Origin: Chrysomallon squamiferum
Lineage: Eukaryota > Mollusca > Gastropoda > Neomphalida > Peltospiridae
Direction of reading: 5' to 3'
Assembly: GCA_012295275.1 (NCBI GenBank)
Contig: CM022679.1
Location: 10,177,169 to 10,241,168, forward strand
DNA: 64,000 nucleotides
The notes under the pieces are model-generated. The model made no database searches, had not been told where the DNA came from, and was given only the letters and a program-made list of their open reading frames with translations. The position numbers and the translations under genes were made by a program. The stretch's first letter is position 1. Each line of letters opens with the position of its first letter. Positions 55,110-63,700 of the stretch are shown here, piece by piece.

Positions 55110-57688
55110 CATAATCATAATAATAATAATAACAATAATAAATAAATAAATAAATAAATAAAAAATAAATAATAAAATAATAATAACTATTTATGTTTAT
55201 TTCAATACAAATAATTAAACATATAAATAAAAATGTAAAGTAAATAATAAAATATATTAAAAAAATATTAAAAAATAAATAAATAAAATATGTTAAAATA
55301 AATAAAAAATAATAATAAAAAGGAAGAAATAATAAATAAATAACATAATATATTTGCAACAATAACAGTTCATTTATATAAAACATTTCTTTTGAAATAA
55401 AATACAAAAGATGTAAAAATAAGAATGAAAAAACAAAATCCATATATAGCTAAAATTTAGGAAAGAAATTTGTACTGCAAAAATTAAGTAAAACAGTTAT
55501 GTAGCTATAAGTTAGGAAACAAATCCATATTGGATAATTATCTGATTTGTTATTACTTAATAATTAGCACAGATTATTTTCTAGCAAAACAGTAAAAAAA
55601 AATCCTTTATTCCAGATTGGCATACATTTAACCTAACTTTTATTATTTATAAAACAAATGTATTAATTATTTTATTTTTATTTTTAAAGTTAAGATGTCA
55701 TCCTTTCTTTTTTTTTCTTTTTTTTCACACACCAAGCATAACCATTATGTCATTTCATGCAACCAAATTATCACTGTTTACTGCACTGTATAAATATACT
55801 ATAATAATCCATTTATACCTTTATAATATTCACACATCACTTTTAGACTTTCTTTATTTTAGAATATGTAATCATGTTTATATCATTTTTAATGTTGTTG
55901 TTGGGGTTTTTTTGGTGGTGGGGTTGTTGTTGTTGTTGCTGTTTTGTTATTTGTTATTTATTCTTTTTATAAATTTGAAATATTTAATTGTTATTAGTTT
56001 GAAATGTGGTGTTAAGGTAAATATTTTATTTTATTATTGATATTTAATATTATATATCTAAAAAGGTAGTTTTAGGAAGAAAACTAATTACTACATACAC
56101 CCATGAAATAATTTCATCTTATAATACGACAATATTTATTTATATTTCTTTTAATTTTTAATTTTTAAATTTTTTCTTTTCTTTAGTTTTAAATGCTTAG
56201 CAAAGAAAATACTGTTTTTTTAATAATTAAATTACAATTTTCCCTTATAAATGATATTTATGAAAATGGAAAAGATAGAATTTAATAAAATAATATATAT
56301 ATGTAAAAGCATTCTATTCACACAGCATTAATGAAAGAGAAATGAGTAACTGCAAAATATCAACAGGTAAATAACTGTAACATAAATTTATATGAAGGCT
56401 GATATGTAATACATGTAATACAGTTTATAAAATGAACCAATCACAGCATGTGTAACATCACAATGGTGTGATGTTGCCATGGTGACTGGCATAACAATGA
56501 GGACAACATCAAGACTGAGTCTGGCAGAGACAGAGAAACAGAGCATTATTTTATTTTTCTATTCTAGGATGCGTTACATGCAGAATTTTGACACATGCTA
56601 ATGATGACGTGGAAAATACAGAGCTAATTAAAATAATTTAAAATGATAAAATCTTTCTTATTACAAATAAAATAAGGATTTTTTAAGGTATGGAAGGTGG
56701 GGAAAAATGAAAAAAGAAAAATGTGCATTATTCAGTTCAACTGTATTCATTGAGAAGAAATTATCTTAAATAGAAAAATACTAATTTAGTTAACAACTAT
56801 GAAGCAACGTAAATTTATATATATATAAAATGATAAAATTAAAAAGCTATAATTTAAAAAAATGAAAATGATAAAATTAAAAATAAAAAATAATTTAAAA
56901 AAAAAAATGCAAAAAAATCAAAAACAAAATATATATATAATAAAAATAAATAAAAAATAAATGAAAACTGTATACATCAAAAAAAAAATAAAAGCAAAAT
57001 ATATAAATTGAAACACAAAGATGAAATATATCAATAAATATATATAAATGTCTTAGACAAGAAAAAAAAAAAAAAAAAAAAAAGATTGAAAAAAACCCTC
57101 AAAATACTCAAAAATACAGGATAATTTTAAAAAAGTCATTAAAAAAAAAAACCAGTTGAAAAATTAAATGATAAAGGATATGACTAGAAAAAAGGTACTG
57201 AATGCTGAAGTCACAGAATGATGTTTTATATTTCAGGATGATGATGTCATCAGTGAAGATAAATAAAAATGAAGACAAAGTCACTATTCATGCAGAATTG
57301 TACTTCAGTCCTTTTTCATTGATAATTCTCTAGTGACTAAGACAGTGTACACAGGCTTGAAGAGTTCTCTAATGAAATCATACTGAGTGGGGAAATGATA
57401 GAAAATGTCACATGCTGTAGTTCATCAGTCTGGATGTATGAAAATGGAAACATAATTCAAAATAATGTAATATTGGAAATCCTGGTAAATGTTAAATTCT
57501 TCTCAAGATGGAGATCAATAAAAAAAATCTTTCAAAGATCAGACTGTAGTATCAGACCTCATATATAAATAATTATAAGTTAAGAAGAAAATAAATTTTT
57601 ATAATTTAAAAAAAAAAAAAAAAATCTGTGTTATACGTGTTGTTGAAAAAGAATAGCAGTTAAATAGATTGAAATGATAACAGAAAAA

Positions 57689-57719
<31 letters not shown>

Positions 57720-60700
57720 ATGTCATAATAATAATTTCATTAATGTAAAATCAAAATCTTAATCTCTGTAGTTTTAAACATATTGGCCATATTATTATTT
57801 TTTAAAAATGAATTAAAGATTAACATTCATTTAATCAAACAAAGAAAAATGAAGTATGGAATATTTTTTCAGTTTTAATAAAACAATTAAATGTTTTTAT
57901 GCTTATTTATTTCTTTTAAATTTTCATGAGTAGATTAAGCATTTTTAACAAGTATTTGTCTTCACATTACTTTCAACATTAATTTTGTTTTCTATATTTT
58001 ATTAACTCATTTTTCAATTATTATTAAAATAATTCCACAATATATTTCATCTTTGTTTATTACCTTTGTAAAATATCATTTACAAGTTTTAAATATTTTT
58101 GATAGTTTCTTTATACAAATAAAAGAAATAATTATAACACATGCTGTACTGATCTATTAATTAAAAAAAAAACCTTGATTTAATTATCAGGCAAAAGGAA
58201 AATAAATTTTATAATCTTTTACATGAAGCTTCACTGCTGCAAAATAAAATCTGTTATGAGTTTCTAACACATTTACAACAAGCAAGCAATAAAAATACAG
58301 TAAAATAAAAATATATTTACTAAAGATATCACTTCAACTAAAACTAAATGAATCACAGATAATAAAAATCTAAAAATGTACATTTTTCTTAGTATTATGT
58401 AAAAATAATTATAGAATTTAAAAACATAAATTTTATCACAGCTATAGTAAAACAGTTTGAGGAACAGACTGTAATTAATACCAGTTTTTGCTTCATGAAT
58501 GTAGTGGATACTAGATATAAAGGGTTTTTATTATAGGATTGAAAGGGTTAATATAATTGATGACTTGGATTTCTTATTTTTAAGTTTTCAGAATAATTTT
58601 TAAAACTGTTTTACTTATAACAAGATTTTCTTTATTATTGTGAAATCTTCAAATTTTTAATTTTTATTATTATTACTTTTTTATATTTTTTAATGTCCGA
58701 ATTATCAATCAGTATCAAAGATTTAAAATAATCAATATATTTTAACTCTATAAAAGGTTATCATAATTTAAAATTAGCAATGTCAATGAAATAAGAAATT
58801 TCACTTGATTATTTAAATTTCTTTAAACATTTTTTACTGATAAAAAAATATTAATTTATTAATTACTATTTTTTTTTTATAGAATAATATTAGGTATCCT
58901 TATTATTATCATTATTATTATTGTTATTAGTTGCATCTAAATAGGCTAAACTAAACTACAGTTAATATCAGAAACTACTAGTAAGGGGATACAACTGTGC
59001 TAGGGTTTGTTACTGAAGGAAAGTGCATAATGAGAGAAAAAAACAGCTATATATCTACTCTCCTAAACCAAACTAACCTTTCCAAGCAAGCATTTACCTT
59101 CAATCACAAAACAAGGCTTAAAAGGTGTATTTATTTTACATTCCCTAAGAAAATGTAAATTTTATTATTAATCCAAGAGTGGTCTCCCTTCCATTACAAA
59201 GCCTGCATTACCATGCGAATTTGTAATGATGAACAAAACTATGGATCGCTATGGTTTATTTTGGGTTTGAAATCACCTAACAATGTGCACTAAGAATTAT
59301 TTAAAATTATTTAAAAAAAAAATAAATAAATAAATAAATAATATAAAACAAAACAAAAGAATATAATAAGAAGAAAATAATTATTATGAAAAAATCAAAA
59401 AGAAACAAAAAAAAAATAAAAATAAAAATGTATACATATATAAAAGCTTCATCTATTATTTTATAATATTAATTTTATAATATTAAAATATAAATTATAC
59501 TATATTATACCAGAGAAAGGGCTTTTAATTCTCTGTGGATATTCAAGATTAATTAATTTTACTGGGTTAAATGTGTGGTGCACAGAAAATATATTTCTGT
59601 TATAAAAATATATTTGTAAATACAAAAATTAAACAGAAATATATCAAAAATGAAAACATTTTAACTGTCATATTATTAATTTATTTATTAAAATTGTTGT
59701 TAAACATAAAAAAAAAAACGTATATATTGACAGCTTTACCTCATACTTCCTTTTTGTTATAACAAAATATTTTTAGAAAATATTCTAAACAATTCGTTTT
59801 AAAATTTTATATATATATTTATATATATAAACTGTGTTAGTTACAGCAACTGACCAAATACACATTGTTAGGTGAGTGAAAAAAATAACAGGAGGTTATC
59901 AAAACACTCTCTCTCGGGGGACGCTAGTAAGGAGGAGAGGGGTTGGACAGGTAGTAGTGGGATTGCATTTCTTCATTTCAAAACGGTTATGAAACAAAGT
60001 TAAAGCCTTGTTATTGCGTTGCCAGACCCAGTGACAATACCAACCAGAAAAACCCTTAGGGTCCTCACTCTTTCGCTTTCGCTCCAATTTGATTTGGCGC
60101 TTTTGGGCCCGTAGCGCTCTCTCCTCTAATTCCTGTGACTCACGGCACTTGTGGAAATTTTCTACTACCACACCGACAAACATGTTGAGGACGAAGAAGG
60201 CAACCAGTAGAAGGAATGAGATGAAATACAGAAGTCTCCATTCGTTGTAGTTTTCAATAGGCTGAAATTTTAAAAATATAGCAAGAAATATAAAAAAAAA
60301 CCAGTTTTGTCTAGGCTGAAATAATTAATTGTCTCCCTTCTTTGTTGTTTTCAACAGGCTGAAATAAGAATTAGCATGAAATATAAAAACAGTTGTCTCC
60401 CTTCATTGTACCTTTCAACAGGCTGAAATAAAAGTTAACAAGAAATATAAAAATATGAAAATACAGTTGTCTCCCTTCACTATAGTTTTTCAATAGGCTG
60501 AAATTCAAAAATAGCAAGAAATGTGAAAATATGAAAATACAGATTCTCCCTTCATTGTAATTTTAAATAGGCTGGACATAAAAATTTAAAAAAATTAAAA
60601 CCCAGCAAACATCAAAGAAAGAAAAATTAATATCCATTTTGTAAGACATAGTAAGTAAAATAGATGAGTTAACAAACCTGTGCGTCAACTGCAACTGCAT

Positions 60701-63700
60701 CGAGTCCTGTGTACATGATGCTCACCCAGCCATCCTTGGAGGCCAACACAAACAGAGCCATGAGAGCCTGCAGATTTTAAATAAAGGAAAGTGTTTTAAA
60801 TGATGAGAAGAAAGTATTAAATATGTAGGAAGAAGAGCTGAGAAAATGAAATACATAGAAATTAAAAAGAAAAATGAAATATAATTAAAAAAAAAAAGAA
60901 TAAAATAGAAACAATAAAATAAAATAAAATAAAAAAAAAAAAAATAAAAAAAATAAAATAAAATAAGAAATAAATAAAAATAAAATAATTATTTAACATA
61001 TGCAAATATACACATTATAAATGAATGAAAAAAACCAACCAAAAACCCAACAATGGTCAAAGTTGTATTTAAAATGAAATTTACCTGTAACCAAGATTTT
61101 CAAAGATTCATTAAGAATGAAATTTACCTGTCCAAGATTGTCAAAGTTGTATTTAAAATGAAATTTACCTGTCCAAGATTTTCAAAGTTTTATTAAGAAT
61201 GAAATTTACCTGTCCAAGATTGTCAAAGTTGTATTTAAAATGAAATTTACCTGTCCAAGATTGTCAAAGTTGTATTTAAAATGAAATTTACCTGTCCAAG
61301 ATTTTCAAAGTTTTATTAAGAATGAAATTTACCTGTCCAAGATTGTCAAAGTTGTATTTAAAATGAAATTTACCTGTCCAAGATTGTCAAAGTTGTATTT
61401 AAAATGAAATTTACCTGTCCAAGATTTTCAAAGTTTCATTAAGAATGCAATTTACCTGTCCAAGATTGTCAAAGTTGTATTTCTGATTAACCCAGATGTT
61501 AGCTGGGTCTTTCTCACACTGAGTTCTATTTACAATGTGTTTTATACTGGGCCCCTTGCAGTGGTAGAACATCCCTTTAAATAACTGTCAAACAAATTAA
61601 AAAAATAATAATAACAAATTGAAAAACACTGGTGAGTAATTAAAACAGTATGTATAATAATATATAACATGACCAAAATACAAATGTGTAACATTACTAT
61701 TTCAGTTACAGAAGATTCAAATATCTTGTATTTCAGGAATTATATATTAACTGAAAGAAGAGTTAAATATTACTTCAGCAATATTATTAAATAATTATTA
61801 TTTTTACTTTTAAATGAAAAAAATAATTTAAAAAAAAAAAAATGTATTTAAATCTTATTAATTAATCCTTCAAATTAATGAGCAGAGAATTTTGGGTAAC
61901 CATGATTAACAAGGAGTTTTTCTAATTCTGTTTAATATATTTATGAAATGGCAGATATTTAACCAAAGTCATTAATCATTGTTATGCACTAAAATATAAT
62001 ACAGTTTATATAAATAATATATATTCGTATCTGTTTGTCATTAGAGAAATGTATATAAAAATTAATGTAAACAAAATGCACATTACCTGTACTCCCAGTA
62101 TACCAAATATAATGAAAAATGTACAGCAGATGAGGACGATGTTTCCAATAGGTCTTAAAGATGAGAGCAAAGTCTGTACCACAAGTTTCAGTCCCGGAGC
62201 TCGACTTATCACTCTGAAATACAAAATAATAAGTATTTAATAGAGAAACAATTCATGAGGTAATCAGAGATATGTAACAGTATCAATAAGCAAGTAATTA
62301 ATTTATTGTACACAGTAATCTGAAATATATAACAGTAACTATAAATAAATAATTAATAGAGAGAATATTCTTTGTCAGGTAACCTGAAATATTCAGATAG
62401 TAAAGAAATGAAAAGAAAGAGAAAATTTAATGCAATAGCAAACATGTCAAAGCCTGGAAGGATTCAAAACCAGAATTTGTTAAAATTTCCTTTTTTTTTC
62501 CTCTGGTTTTATTTTAAAGTCTTATTTATAAAAATAATTTTTTAATAAGTGTAAATTTACTGATGTTATTTAATAAAGAGAGATTTGTCTGAATTTTATT
62601 TTATTCTACCTAAATTTTTGATTAAAAAAAACACAACTATGAAAGGTAACTTATAATTTGTAAAGAGAGATAACTGATAAACACAAAGGAAGATAACTCC
62701 AAAGTAAATTCACAAAGATAAACAACTCTGAAATAAATAAATGACAAAGATGGGTAACTCTGAAATATCTATTAGTTAGAAAATAAAAGTGTATATATCA
62801 TTAAAGAACTGAAGGGTATGATTAGACTGAAATTAAAATTTGAATATGGAAATGACAGTTAAAAGAACCAGTTATTTTTGTCAGAGATTCTGTGTTTATT
62901 TAATTTCTAAAAATGTATTTATATTATTATATGTATATATATAAGTAAATGCATGGTTTTGTTTATTATTTCTCAGCTTATTTGTTTAGACAGACAACTG
63001 TGTTTTACCTTAAAGGTCTAAGTGTTCTAAGCAGTCTGAAAACTCGAAGAATTCCAAATATTTTAGGACTGCTATTGGCGACCAGTGAGACAAAGATGTC
63101 GACAAGGGAAATCATCACAAGAAAACCATCCATGATGTTCCAGCCACTCTTCAGGTAAGCATGCTTCCCAATGAAGAAACCTTTGGCTAACACCTGAAAC
63201 ACAGGAGAAAATAAACCAGATGAATAAATGGGTGGATAAATGAATGAATGAATGAATAAAGGATGAATTAGCAAAAGACCGAGTGAAAATAAAAGTAAAT
63301 GAGTGAACGAGAAATGAGTGAATGAAGGACAACAAGTGAATGAATAAAGAATAAATGAATGAATAAAGGCGAGTAGTTTTTAAAAGCATAAATAAAAACC
63401 CTTCAAAACATCTTTAGAATAATTTTATGAAAGTTATTATTAGTTATCTAGAATGAGAATAATTTAATATTAAACATTGGATAGAAACTCAATAGTATTA
63501 TGGTCTGGGCTGCTAAATCAAGAATTATGTATTACATATGACATCATAATAAAATATATATAAAATACACTAATTTTTATGTGAATGTTAATATCCTTTC
63601 CAACAAGAACATTCAAACATATGGAATGTTAGACATTTAAAAAAAATATATCTTTTTAATTTCTGACTGGAGAGTAGAACCTATGTATTGTTGTAGAAAT

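Larger units (their letters stand above)
54894..60068 (-). other. Long Cav3 intron in the III-IV linker
   Basis: 5.2 kb, the longest found intron of the gene. It contains an AAT array with TAAA units (55,038-55,175), A-rich DNA, a more complex island at 56,430-56,620 and an open extension of the upstream exon (59,899-60,068). Optional exons at this linker position are known in other T-type channels; I could not identify one with confidence. Confidence 0.6.

Noticed and set aside
54894-59898. An optional III-IV linker exon as known in some T-type channels
   Set aside because: I looked on the minus strand but found no phase-compatible short exon that I could tell from noise.
60046-60062. Alternative donors GTTTTT and GTTGGT for the domain III S6 exon, also phase compatible
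   Set aside because: Both are poorer than GTGAGG at 60,068; kept only as possible variants.
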